NCBI RefSeq assembly: GCF_014838715.1
Contig: NZ_CP061947.1
Coordinates: forward strand, 744,001-808,000
DNA from: Algoriphagus sp. Y33
Lineage (GTDB): Bacteria > Bacteroidota > Bacteroidia > Cytophagales > Cyclobacteriaceae
DNA length: 64,000 nucleotides
Direction: 5' to 3'
Within the stretch, counting starts at the first letter, position 1. The number at the start of each line of letters is the position of its first letter. Of the stretch, positions 1-9,193 are shown one piece after another. Below the pieces are notes generated by a model. The model was not told the DNA's origin. It searched no databases and was given only the letters and a program-made list of their open reading frames with translations. The translations under genes were made by a program, and so were the position numbers.

Positions 1-242
1 CGAAAATACTGCTCAGAGCAACGCCAGGTATGGGGCAGGTTTTCACCGAGTAGGATTAGATCCCCGCCTGAGAAACTGCTTACTGTATCTCCGATATATT
101 GTGTTCCTTCTCCCTTGATTATGTAATGCAGCTCCAGTTCCGGGTGAAAATGCCAAAGGGTGCCAAAATTTGGCTTTTTATCATGTCTTACACTGAAAGA
201 GCTTTCAGAAGTGCTCGGGACTTTATGAAAATGCGGCTTCAT
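1..242 (-). CDS. AraC-type regulator, N-terminal cupin part (partial)
   Basis: Reading leftward from an ATG at 242 gives an open frame of 80 codons that leaves the window at position 1, so the C-terminal part is not visible. The visible peptide begins MKPHFHKVPSTSESSF and contains WHFHPELELHYIIKGEG followed by GGDLILLGENLPHTW. This is the sugar-sensing cupin (AraC_binding-like) pattern of Bacteroidota AraC-family regulators; the helix-turn-helix would lie beyond the edge. It is divergent from the catabolic operon starting at 466, with a 223-bp shared intergenic region, so it is likely the local regulator of that operon. The family call rests on the cupin motif only. A stand-alone cupin protein cannot be excluded. 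Confidence 0.7.
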   Translation of the reverse strand, partial: MKPHFHKVPSTSESSFSVRHDKKPNFGTLWHFHPELELHYIIKGEGTQYIGDTVSSFSGGDLILLGENLPHTWRCSEQYF

Positions 243-465
243 GGGGGGTAGGGTAATTTTTCTACTGTCTAGGGGATATTCTGCTTTGACTGATATCCAA
301 TATTATAGGATTTGAAATTAAATTCTGAGCGCAATCGATATAATAAACAATATCAGAGGTCAAGAATGATAGAATAGTATAATTTTTTGGCAAAATGTGA
401 TAATTAGCCACTTCTGTTTTCTCTCATATTTGTAAGGTTCATGCAGTAAACCCGAGAGAAGACTA

Positions 466-2073
466 ATGTACGAGACAAAAAAAATACTGGTAGTGGCCAG
501 TGGTGATCTAAGGTTGGATGCTAACCGCGTCGGTTGGGCATTTCAGGAAAAAATGGAGCAACAACTTGCCATAACTTTGGCGGAATTCGGCTATGGGATT
601 GAGCGGGGACACCCGTATGATCCTGTCAAGCAGCATGGATTTATAGATTCCCAAAAGATGGGAATAGAAGTCTTCAAAAATCTCGACCCTAACCTGCCGA
701 TTATAGTCGCAGAAAGTGTCTGGCAATACACACATCATGTTCTTCCGGGATTGATGACTCATAAAGGACCAATTTTAACGCTTGCAAACTGGGAAGGAAT
801 GTCTTCCGGTCTGGTAGGGATGTTAAATCTTAACGGATCGCTGACTAAAGCTGAGGTTGACTACAGTACCCTTTGGAGTAAGGATTTTCAGGATGACTTT
901 TTCAAGGGAAAACTAACGGAATGGTTGTCTACGGGAACTATCGCTAAGGACAACTCCCATGTCAGCACTTATGCCTCTCTGGAAATTTCCGATGCCGCGA
1001 GAAAGTCGGCAGAAGCTTTCGCCCTGGATTTTGCCAAGAGTAAAGCGATCATGGGAGTGTTTGATGAAGGCTGTATGGGAATGTTCAATGCAATAGTCCC
1101 GGATAGGCTGCTCCACCGACTGGGGATATTTAAGGAGCGGTTAAGTCAATCTGCGCTTTACGCGGAAATGATGGATGTAGATCAATCGGAGGCACAGCAA
1201 GTTCTCGATTGGCTTCTTGGACGGGGAATGAAATTCAACTGGGGATCCAATCCCGAAGTTGAACTGACTATAGAGCAGACACTGGAGCAGTGCAAAATGT
1301 ATATCGCTGCCGTGAGAATCGCAGATCAATTTGGGTGTGATACGATTGGTATACAGTACCAGCAGGGATTGAAGGATCTGGTCGCGGCGAGTGATCTTGC
1401 CGAAGGACTTCTCAATAATACGGATAGGCCTCCTGTTTTCGACAACAAAGGAAGAGAGCTTTATGCCAAATCACTGATTCCCCATTTTAATGAAGTGGAT
1501 GAATGTGCCGGTATTGATGCATTGATTACCACCAGACTTTGGAATCAACTGGGACTTCCCCCTGAGACTACCCTGCACGATATCCGCTGGGGAGAAGAAT
1601 ATAGGATCAATGGACAGATGGAATTTGTTTGGGTCTTTTTGATTTCAGGGGCAGCACCTCCAGCCCATTTCATAGGAGGTTACTCCGGAGCAAGTAGCGA
1701 GAGGCAGCCTCCCATGTACTTCAAAAAAGGGGGCGGAAGTCTAAAGGGCATCAGCAGACCCGGCCATATCGTGTGGAGCAGGATATATATAGAGCATGAC
1801 TGCCTAAAGTGTGACCTGGGTGTAGGAGAGGTCGTTTCGCTTCCGGAAGAAGAAACCCAAAGAAGATGGGAAAACACTACTTCTGAATGGCCGATTATGC
1901 ATGCGGTGCTCCCGGGAATCTCCAAAGATCAAATGATGGGGCGTCACAAAGCCAATCATATACAGGTCGTCTATGCCGACTCTAAGAAATGGGCAATTGA
2001 AGCAATGAAGTCAAAAGCCTTGGTTTTTAATTCCTTAGGGATTGAAACCTTCGTGTGTGGAGAGCTCAATTAA
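466..2073 (+). CDS. L-fucose/D-arabinose isomerase-like protein
   Basis: A 535-residue cytoplasmic protein without signal peptide, resembling the L-fucose isomerase family, which interconverts L-fucose/L-fuculose and also D-arabinose/D-ribulose using a divalent metal. Visible family-like features are the N-terminal segment KKILVVASGDLRLDANRVGW, a central IGIQYQQG, NEVDECAGIDALIT in the third quarter, and a C-terminal GRHKANH (residues 492-498) where the family has a conserved histidine. Length is shorter than E. coli FucI (about 590). It is the first gene of an operon: SusC follows after 29 bp, and a ribulokinase is the last gene, which makes D-arabinose to D-ribulose an attractive reaction. 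The start is an ATG preceded by a purine-rich GAGAGAAGA. Substrate is inferred, not shown. Confidence 0.7.
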   Translation: MYETKKILVVASGDLRLDANRVGWAFQEKMEQQLAITLAEFGYGIERGHPYDPVKQHGFIDSQKMGIEVFKNLDPNLPIIVAESVWQYTHHVLPGLMTHKGPILTLANWEGMSSGLVGMLNLNGSLTKAEVDYSTLWSKDFQDDFFKGKLTEWLSTGTIAKDNSHVSTYASLEISDAARKSAEAFALDFAKSKAIMGVFDEGCMGMFNAIVPDRLLHRLGIFKERLSQSALYAEMMDVDQSEAQQVLDWLLGRGMKFNWGSNPEVELTIEQTLEQCKMYIAAVRIADQFGCDTIGIQYQQGLKDLVAASDLAEGLLNNTDRPPVFDNKGRELYAKSLIPHFNEVDECAGIDALITTRLWNQLGLPPETTLHDIRWGEEYRINGQMEFVWVFLISGAAPPAHFIGGYSGASSERQPPMYFKKGGGSLKGISRPGHIVWSRIYIEHDCLKCDLGVGEVVSLPEEETQRRWENTTSEWPIMHAVLPGISKDQMMGRHKANHIQVVYADSKKWAIEAMKSKALVFNSLGIETFVCGELN

Positions 2074-2102
2074 CTAATACTAACCCAAAAAACCATAATA
2101 TA

Positions 2103-5100
2103 ATGAATGCAAGACTACCTCATTTCAGGAGGCGTTCCATTTTGATGTTGATTTTGCTCCTTGGAGCATTTACCATATCGAACGTCTCTTATGCGCAGCA
2201 ACACGCCGTAAAAGGGAAAGTGACAACTGGAGATGATCCAATGGGACTACCCGGTGTAAACGTGTTGTTGAAAGGAACGGCCATCGGTGCAGTTACAGAT
2301 ATTGATGGCAACTATTTAATTAATGTCCCTGATACTGGAGGCATTTTGGTCTTTTCAATGATAGGATTTGAATCAATTGAAGAGGAAATCGGAAATAGAT
2401 CTGAAATCAATCCGGTAATGAGAGAGGATATAGCAGGTCTCGAAGAAGTGGTAGTAGTGGGTTATGGCACCCAAGTCAGAAGAAATATAACCGGATCAAT
2501 TTCTTCAGCTGATTTATCAGGAAGCAATGACGATGTCACTGTCACCGAGGCTATGGTAGGTGTTCCGGGAGTTCAGTTCAATGAAACAGGAAGACCGGGT
2601 CAAGTAGGAAACATTTTGATCCGTGGGCAAAATTCGTTGAGTGGCTCCAATAGTCCTTTGATAGTACTGGATGGTATTATTTTCGGAGGAAATTTAAATG
2701 ACATTAATCCAAGGGATGTAAAATCGATGGAGATATTAAAGGATGCAAGTTCTACCGCTATCTATGGATCCAGGGCCGCTAATGGCGTGATATTAATCAC
2801 TTCCAAAAGCGGAACAACAGAGACTCCATCAATTAGCCTAAATACATATACTGGGGTTTCTGAGTGGGCATCAGAACTTAAGCTTTTAAGTCCAGATAGA
2901 TATTTGCAAAGAAGATTGGATTGGAGAGCGCAGTCCGGACTGGCAGCAGATCCAAATTCCATCGAAAATTACATCTCATCCACAGAGGCTGAAAATTACC
3001 GGAACGGCAATTCAATTGATCCCTGGAGGGAAATTTCCCAGCAGGGTAGGTCAAGTGCTATAGATCTCAATATTTCAGGTAGGACCAAAGCCATGAATTA
3101 CTTTGTGTCTGCATCTGTAAGTGATGATAAGGGATTGATTCATAACGATAATCAAAAGAGAAATACATTCAGGGTAAACATCACCAGTACCATCAAGCCT
3201 TGGCTGCAAATTGGCACAAATACGATGTTCTCCCATAGAGATTTATCGGGTGTGAGTGCAAGTGTACGGGATGCCTATAGAATGAGTCCACTCGGGACCA
3301 TGTATTATGATGATGGTTCCCCGACGCAGTTCCCTGTGCCCGACGAACAGGCAGCGGGTAATCCGATGAGGACTTCTCTTCTTTCCGATAATGAGGAAAT
3401 AGGTGAAAACCTGTTTAGTAATTTCTTCGCCCAAATCGATGCTCCATTTATAGAAGGATTGTCTTACAGGGTCAATTTCTCTCCCAGTTACCAGTGGAGT
3501 CATGAATACAACTTTGTGCATCAGGACAAAAATGTATCATTCAATAATACTTCCGCGAGTAAGTTGAATGAGAGACAGTACAATTGGGTTTTGGAGAATA
3601 TTTTGACCTATACCAAGAGCATTGGAGAGGATCATAATTTTGATCTGACGTTGCTTCTGGGTAGAAATCACGTAGAAGCGGAAACTACGCTAGCGTCAGG
3701 AGAGCAATTTAATGTTGATGTTCTTGGTTTTAATAATCTGGGACTTGGTGAGATTCAGCGTATAAGCTCCTCCGCTTATGCCGTGGAAATGGTGTCCTAT
3801 ATGGCAAGGCTAAATTACCAATTCAAAAACCGCTACCTGTTGACGCTTACCGCCAGAAAGGATGGAAGCTCTGTTTTCTCCGTTAACAATAAATACGCAA
3901 CGTTCCCGTCAGGATCTCTGGCCTGGATTGTGACAGATGAAGGTTTCATGAGCAACCTTGATTTCTTGGATATGCTGAAGCTAAGAGCTTCCTATGGAGC
4001 AGTCGGAAACCAAGCTATCGAACCCTATCAATCGTTGACCTTGTCTTCTACCCAACGATATGTGTTTGGGGATGGGGGAAGCAGCAGTTTAGGTGTGGTC
4101 ACTTCCACGCTGGGAAATGATGATTTGACATGGGAGACCACCAAAACGGCAAATTTTGCAATGGATTTTGAGTTTTTCCAAAGAAGAATCGCCGGTACAA
4201 TCGAGTACTACAACAGCAATACGAAAAACTTACTGGTAAGAAGGAATATTCCCATCATGAACGGATACACAAGTATCCTCACCAATGTAGGAGAGGTGAA
4301 TAATAGAGGGATTGAGCTATCTCTTTCTACAGATAATATTAGAAAAGAGCGATTTAATTGGAGTACTGATTTTACATTCTCCCACAACAAAAATGAAATT
4401 GTTCATTTATTCAAAACCGATCTGAATGGAGATGGAAGGGAAGATGATAATATAGCCAATAGCTGGTTTATCGGAAAACCTATTAATTCGTACTATGACT
4501 ATGCTTTTGATGGTATATATCAGCAGGGAGATGAAGATATTCCTGCAGGATCACAAGCAGGTTTTGTAAGAGTTAAGGACCTGAATGGCGATGGAGTGAT
4601 CACTCCTGGTGACCGGACTGTGGTTGGTTCAGGCAACATTCCCAAGTACCAATTTGGGCTTAGAAACAATTTCACATACAACAATTTCTCCCTTTCAATT
4701 TTTATTAATGCAATGCAGGGATGGATTGCACCCTTTAATCTGATCAACCCACTGGTGCCTGGAAGAAGCTTGAACCAATTGGATGCAGGTTGGTGGACAT
4801 CTGATAATCAGTCTAATACTAGGCCTTCTCTGGTTTATTCCAATCCCCTTCAGACTAATTGGTATATGAGTAGGGATTTTGTACGGCTTAGAGACGTGAC
4901 CTTCTCTTATGATTTCAACCGGGCAATGCTGGATAAACTCAAACTGAGTGGATTGAAGATCTACGTTACGGGAAAAAATCTAGCCACGCTCACAGATTGG
5001 CTAGGGACAGACCCTGAGAATGGAGGTTCATACACGAGTGAGCAGGGCAGTGATAATCTTTATCCTATGCCGAAAACATTTTTGGTTGGGCTGAATGTCT

Positions 5101-5108
5101 CATTCTGA
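2103..5108 (+). CDS. SusC-type TonB-dependent outer-membrane transporter
   Basis: A protein of 1001 residues that imports oligosaccharide or another large ligand across the outer membrane, powered by TonB. The start is set at the ATG at 2103, which gives a proper signal peptide (MNARLPHFRRRSILML... ending SYAQQ); an upstream in-frame ATG at 2055 lies inside the preceding gene. Domains in order: carboxypeptidase-regulatory-like domain at about residues 32-105 (VKGKV, then GTAIGAVTDIDGNY), plug domain at about 112-240 (VVVVGYGTQ, ILIRGQNS, PLIVLDG, VKSMEILKDASSTAIYGSRA), then the beta barrel ending in an aromatic residue (GLNVSF), as expected for Bam-dependent insertion. The SusD partner follows after 32 bp. 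No N-terminal STN domain is seen, so transport regulation through an anti-sigma factor is unlikely. Confidence 0.93.
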   Translation: MNARLPHFRRRSILMLILLLGAFTISNVSYAQQHAVKGKVTTGDDPMGLPGVNVLLKGTAIGAVTDIDGNYLINVPDTGGILVFSMIGFESIEEEIGNRSEINPVMREDIAGLEEVVVVGYGTQVRRNITGSISSADLSGSNDDVTVTEAMVGVPGVQFNETGRPGQVGNILIRGQNSLSGSNSPLIVLDGIIFGGNLNDINPRDVKSMEILKDASSTAIYGSRAANGVILITSKSGTTETPSISLNTYTGVSEWASELKLLSPDRYLQRRLDWRAQSGLAADPNSIENYISSTEAENYRNGNSIDPWREISQQGRSSAIDLNISGRTKAMNYFVSASVSDDKGLIHNDNQKRNTFRVNITSTIKPWLQIGTNTMFSHRDLSGVSASVRDAYRMSPLGTMYYDDGSPTQFPVPDEQAAGNPMRTSLLSDNEEIGENLFSNFFAQIDAPFIEGLSYRVNFSPSYQWSHEYNFVHQDKNVSFNNTSASKLNERQYNWVLENILTYTKSIGEDHNFDLTLLLGRNHVEAETTLASGEQFNVDVLGFNNLGLGEIQRISSSAYAVEMVSYMARLNYQFKNRYLLTLTARKDGSSVFSVNNKYATFPSGSLAWIVTDEGFMSNLDFLDMLKLRASYGAVGNQAIEPYQSLTLSSTQRYVFGDGGSSSLGVVTSTLGNDDLTWETTKTANFAMDFEFFQRRIAGTIEYYNSNTKNLLVRRNIPIMNGYTSILTNVGEVNNRGIELSLSTDNIRKERFNWSTDFTFSHNKNEIVHLFKTDLNGDGREDDNIANSWFIGKPINSYYDYAFDGIYQQGDEDIPAGSQAGFVRVKDLNGDGVITPGDRTVVGSGNIPKYQFGLRNNFTYNNFSLSIFINAMQGWIAPFNLINPLVPGRSLNQLDAGWWTSDNQSNTRPSLVYSNPLQTNWYMSRDFVRLRDVTFSYDFNRAMLDKLKLSGLKIYVTGKNLATLTDWLGTDPENGGSYTSEQGSDNLYPMPKTFLVGLNVSF

Positions 5109-5140
5109 TTCTTACCAATTCACCTTTAAAGATTAGACTA

Positions 5141-6769
5141 ATGAAGATCTTAAAAATAAAAAAATCAGGACTAGCAGCTATAGGGATATGTGTTATGTCA
5201 GTATTAGTTTCTTGTAATGACGACTTCTTGTACGAAGAACCACTTTCTTCTTTGAGCGCTGACAATACACTGGTTTCAGTTGCAGGATTTGAAACTTACT
5301 TGACTGGGTTGTCATGGGCGGCCAGAGAAGAATATTCCCAGGATGACAACACCTTTTTTATAACCAATTTTCCCGGTACAGATGTAGGTGAAGATGCGGG
5401 AGCGGAATACTTCACCTATAGAAATTGGATTTCTTACCTGACCTCTGTGACTCCTGAGGTAGGCAGAAATTGGAATTGGGCGTATGGAACCCTGCTTCCT
5501 CAGGCCAATACAGTAATTGTTTACGCCAACAAGGAGGAAAACAATGGGATTTGGGAAAGTGATGCGCAGAAAAATGCAGTAATAGCAGAAGCAAGATTTT
5601 ACAGAGCCTATGCCCATAACTTTCTCGCCAATCTCTATGGAGGTGTTCCTATAGTAGATACCATTCTCAATGTGCCAAAATATGATTATGTGAGAGCTGG
5701 GCGACAGGAGGTATATGAATTTGCCAAAAATGATTTGGAATTTGCTGCACAGTGGTTGCCATCTGCAAATCAAACAGCTCCGGGCAGAATCAGTAAGGGA
5801 GCGGCAGACCACCTGCTGACCGAGTTGTATATTAGTTTGGGCCAGTATGAGAAGGCTATTGAAAGTGCTTCAAGAGTGATCGAATCCGGTGATTACCGAC
5901 TTATGACCTCAAGATTTGGCAGCAGCCAGAGTGAATCTGGGGATGTGTTTTCAGATCTGTTTAAAGACGGAAATTTCAATAGAAGTTCTGGAAATATGGA
6001 GTCTATCTATGTCTGGCAGTTTGAGAGTTTTACAGTCGGTGGAGGCGGCACCAGAGACGGCAATCAGGCAGTGAGAAATTTTGGGCCGTTCTTTGTAAGA
6101 ATTCTGGATCCAAATGGGGTTCCAAATGTCCCAACCGATGAGATGGGTAGAGGAGTAGGTAGAGTGAGAGGAACTGTTTATTCACTGTATGAAATTTGGA
6201 ACGATGCAAATGATATTCGGAATTCACCTTATAATATGCGTCGCGATTTTCACTACAATAATCCTAATTCCGAATACTTTGGGCAAGTCGTTCCCCCCAA
6301 GACTTCAGCAGAAGATACTCTTCGGAGCATGTATTCCTATCCCAGAAAAATAGAGGGAGAGCCTTGGAATTTGAACAATACATCAGGGAGGACTTCCAAA
6401 GATGTGTATGTTTATAGACTTGCGGAGACCTATCTCCTTCGCGCCGAAGCATATCTTAGAAATGGAAATACTGATAAGGCTGCGGAAGATATAAACGCCT
6501 TACGGGCACGTGCCAATGCAGGTTTAATTTCTCCCGGGGATGTTTCCTTGGATTTTATTCTTGACGAAAGAGCCCGTGAGCTTCTTTTTGAAGAGCCGAG
6601 AAGACGTACCTTGATTCGGATGGGTAAACTGGTAGAACGGGTGAAGCAACATGGATTATTGGAGAGCTCTCGCAATACGATTCAAGATTATAACGGGCTA
6701 TGGCCTATTCCCCAAGTTGTCATTGATGCCAACATTGGAGCGGAATTAGAACAAAATCCAGGATATTAA
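5141..6769 (+). CDS. SusD/RagB-family surface glycan-binding lipoprotein
   Basis: A 542-residue lipoprotein with an N-terminal signal ending in a lipobox (VLVSC, Cys at about residue 25). SusD proteins cap the SusC barrel at the cell surface and capture the substrate. Typical features are visible: an N-terminal helical part with AEARFYRAYAHNFLANLYGGVP, the TPR-like stretch, and the C-terminal ETYLLRAEAYLRNG with DFILDERARELLFE, ending in WPIPQ near the C-terminus, all hallmarks of SusD_RagB. It lies 32 bp after susC and 12 bp before the first Asp-box protein, so it is co-transcribed. The ligand cannot be read from the sequence. Confidence 0.93.
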   Translation: MKILKIKKSGLAAIGICVMSVLVSCNDDFLYEEPLSSLSADNTLVSVAGFETYLTGLSWAAREEYSQDDNTFFITNFPGTDVGEDAGAEYFTYRNWISYLTSVTPEVGRNWNWAYGTLLPQANTVIVYANKEENNGIWESDAQKNAVIAEARFYRAYAHNFLANLYGGVPIVDTILNVPKYDYVRAGRQEVYEFAKNDLEFAAQWLPSANQTAPGRISKGAADHLLTELYISLGQYEKAIESASRVIESGDYRLMTSRFGSSQSESGDVFSDLFKDGNFNRSSGNMESIYVWQFESFTVGGGGTRDGNQAVRNFGPFFVRILDPNGVPNVPTDEMGRGVGRVRGTVYSLYEIWNDANDIRNSPYNMRRDFHYNNPNSEYFGQVVPPKTSAEDTLRSMYSYPRKIEGEPWNLNNTSGRTSKDVYVYRLAETYLLRAEAYLRNGNTDKAAEDINALRARANAGLISPGDVSLDFILDERARELLFEEPRRRTLIRMGKLVERVKQHGLLESSRNTIQDYNGLWPIPQVVIDANIGAELEQNPGY

Positions 6770-6781
6770 TAGGATAAACAT

Positions 6782-7921
6782 ATGGAAATCAACATGCGCA
6801 GTATTTTAATCGGCTTGGGAACTTTGCTTTTCCCGCTTATGGCATCAGCACAGCAAGCCCCAAATGATATCACCGGCAACTATTATTTGCCTCCGGTTTC
6901 CAAACCGGGAGAAGGGGCTTTGCTGAAATCAGAGTTGATTTATGGGTTGGACAACAGGCCTACTCCTGAGGTTCATGCTTCCACCTTGATCGAAACTCCG
7001 GAAGGTATCGTCTCGGCTTTCTTTGGGGGAACCCATGAAAATAACCCGGATGTGGGAATCAGAATATCCCATCTCGTAAATGGAGAATGGACCTGGCCTG
7101 AGGAAATTGTCAATGGTGTACAAAATGACACGCTTCGATACCCGTGTTGGAATCCTGTGCTATTTCAACCTGAAGGAAAGCCCCTGATGCTGTTTTATAA
7201 AGTTGGTCCCAGCCCGACCACCTGGTGGGGAATGCTGACTACTTCAACGGATAACGGCAAAACCTGGACTACGCCTACCAAACTGGGAGAAGATCCTGAA
7301 ATCGGCCATATTATAGGTCCCGTGAAAAACAAGCCGGTACAGCTTAAGTCCGGAAGGATAATTAACCCTACTAGTCTGGAATACATTATCAACGGAAATG
7401 AACAGGACTGGATGGTATATTTTGAGATTAGTGATGATGGGGGCGACACTTGGGAGATGATAGGTCCTGTGCATGACGGAGTTGAATTTGATGCGATTCA
7501 ACCAAGCATTCTGACTTATCCTGATGGTAAGATCCAGGCGATTTCCAGAACCAAACAAGGTGTGCTTTCTCAGATATGGTCAGAGGATGAGGGAGAAACC
7601 TGGGGGAAAATGACTGCCTTGACTTTGCCAAATCCAAATTCAGGCACAGACGCAGTCACGCTTGCAGATGGAAGACAATTGCTGGTCTATAACCATTCTA
7701 CCAAAGAAGGAAACCAGCCTAACGGAAGGAATATTCTAAATCTTGCGATATCGGAGAATGGGCAAGACTGGAAACCGGTGATGACCTTTGAAAATGAGCC
7801 AATTGAGGATGGGTATGCCTATCCATCTATAATTCAGGCTTCAGATGGCCTTGTTCATATCACCTATACCTATAATAGAAGGTCTGTAAAGTACGCTGTG
7901 ATTGATCCCAATAAATTGTAA
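6782..7921 (+). CDS. Secreted sialidase-fold (BNR/Asp-box) protein, first copy
   Basis: A 379-residue exported protein with a signal peptide ending ASAQQ (residues 21-25). Three clear Asp boxes (S-x-D-x-G-x-T-W) are seen: STDNGKTW (155-162), SDDGGDTW (217-224) and SEDEGETW (267-274), plus a weaker SENGQDW near 325. This indicates a six-bladed sialidase-type beta-propeller of the BNR_2 class. Members are annotated as exo-sialidases, but the canonical FRIP arginine motif of true sialidases is not visible, so it may hydrolyse a different 2-keto sugar or be a binding protein. A second ATG at 6794 is an equally good start. It lies 12 bp after susD and 22 bp before a second Asp-box gene. Confidence 0.75.
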   Translation: MEINMRSILIGLGTLLFPLMASAQQAPNDITGNYYLPPVSKPGEGALLKSELIYGLDNRPTPEVHASTLIETPEGIVSAFFGGTHENNPDVGIRISHLVNGEWTWPEEIVNGVQNDTLRYPCWNPVLFQPEGKPLMLFYKVGPSPTTWWGMLTTSTDNGKTWTTPTKLGEDPEIGHIIGPVKNKPVQLKSGRIINPTSLEYIINGNEQDWMVYFEISDDGGDTWEMIGPVHDGVEFDAIQPSILTYPDGKIQAISRTKQGVLSQIWSEDEGETWGKMTALTLPNPNSGTDAVTLADGRQLLVYNHSTKEGNQPNGRNILNLAISENGQDWKPVMTFENEPIEDGYAYPSIIQASDGLVHITYTYNRRSVKYAVIDPNKL

Positions 7922-7943
7922 ACAGGTAGTTAATACATAAAAA

Positions 7944-9107
7944 ATGAGATTTTTAAAGGAGGGGATAGTACTTGCTTGTCTGGTATATGCAGGAATTTCC
8001 ACGGCAATTGCCCAGCAAAAAGAAAAATTTATTGAACATAAGGTGGTGTTCCAAGAAGATGGTCAATACGGCGGATGGCCTGCAAATCATGGCATCTGGG
8101 GTTGGGGCGATGAAATTTTGGTAGGTTTTGTCAAAGCTTCATTCAATCAGTCAGAGCCGGGCTTGCATACCTATGATCCCAAGTCTGCAGAGAATCAGTA
8201 TGCCAGAAGCTTGGATGGTGGTGAGACTTGGGAAATCCAAGATGCTTATTCCTTGGGGCAGACAGGTTGGGGGCATGACAATAATATCAATCCGGATAGA
8301 GCCGAAAAACCTGTAGTGCTGAAAGAAGCTATGCCGGATTTTACCTCTGAGGATTTTCTGTTAACCTTCTTGAGGCATAATAATCATGACGGCCCCAGTC
8401 ATTTTTATTATTCGCGGGATAAGGGAGCGCATTGGGAAGGCCCGTATGTATTTCCAAGTATGGGAACTTCCGGAATAGCAAATAGAACAGATTACCATGT
8501 GGAGGGAAAGCAAGTACTGAGTGCTTTTGTGACCACCGCAAAATCCAATTCAAAAGAGGGCAGGGTAGCATTCGTAAGAACCCAAGATGGTGGGTTGAAC
8601 TGGGATTTGGTCTCATGGATTACTTCTGAGCATGGAGGCTTCGATATCATGCCCTCATCGGTACTATTATCGGAAAATGTATGGTTGACAACGATAAGAA
8701 CGAGATTGGAGAACGGTCAAAATTTGATTTCAAGCTATATATCCAAAGACAATGGAAATACTTGGAATAGGTTAGTCGATCCTGCTCCCGATACCGGAAG
8801 AGGGGGATCACCACCTGCATTGGTCCAACTGAAAGATGGCCGCTTGGCACTGGGATATATCCACAGAAGCGAATATGGATCCCGTGTGCATGTACGCTTT
8901 AGCGAAAACAATGGAACATCCTGGGGAGATGAAATCATATTGCGGAGCGGAGATGGAGCAAATAGGGATGTAGGATATCCCAAAATGATACAAAGAGCCG
9001 ATGGAAAGCTGGTGATGATATACTATTGGAATAATTCCAATCAGCCCGATACCAAGCCCTACCGATATATAGCAGCTACTGTATTTGATCCAGAAGAGTG
9101 GAAATAA
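7944..9107 (+). CDS. Secreted sialidase-fold (BNR/Asp-box) protein, second copy
   Basis: A 387-residue exported protein (signal peptide ending STAIAQQ). Five Asp boxes mark successive propeller blades: SLDGGETW, SRDKGAHW, TQDGGLNW, SKDNGNTW and SENNGTSW. The N-terminal GGWPANHGIWGWGDEILVGF is a pattern I associate with a BNR subfamily found with glycan loci rather than with classical bacterial sialidases. It is not a simple duplicate of the preceding gene: blade number and N-terminus differ. Its position between SusD and the aldolase/transporter genes points to a periplasmic or surface role in releasing the sugar imported by this operon. Enzymatic activity is unproven; substrate binding is the main alternative. 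Confidence 0.75.
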   Translation: MRFLKEGIVLACLVYAGISTAIAQQKEKFIEHKVVFQEDGQYGGWPANHGIWGWGDEILVGFVKASFNQSEPGLHTYDPKSAENQYARSLDGGETWEIQDAYSLGQTGWGHDNNINPDRAEKPVVLKEAMPDFTSEDFLLTFLRHNNHDGPSHFYYSRDKGAHWEGPYVFPSMGTSGIANRTDYHVEGKQVLSAFVTTAKSNSKEGRVAFVRTQDGGLNWDLVSWITSEHGGFDIMPSSVLLSENVWLTTIRTRLENGQNLISSYISKDNGNTWNRLVDPAPDTGRGGSPPALVQLKDGRLALGYIHRSEYGSRVHVRFSENNGTSWGDEIILRSGDGANRDVGYPKMIQRADGKLVMIYYWNNSNQPDTKPYRYIAATVFDPEEWK

Positions 9108-9193
9108 TCGGTGGATAGCTTCGGGTAGAATCAGAAGCTGCCATTCCTCACTAAATCCTTCAACTACCTAGCGAAACCACTAAATCCTTTGGC

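Noticed and set aside
420..465. A Bacteroidota-type promoter (-7 TAnnTTTG) before the isomerase gene
   Set aside because: CATATTTG at 425-432 fits with one mismatch, but no TTTG is present at the required -33 distance.
5312..5812. 166-codon ORF on the minus strand
   Set aside because: It lies entirely inside susD and has no signal, domain or plausible start context.
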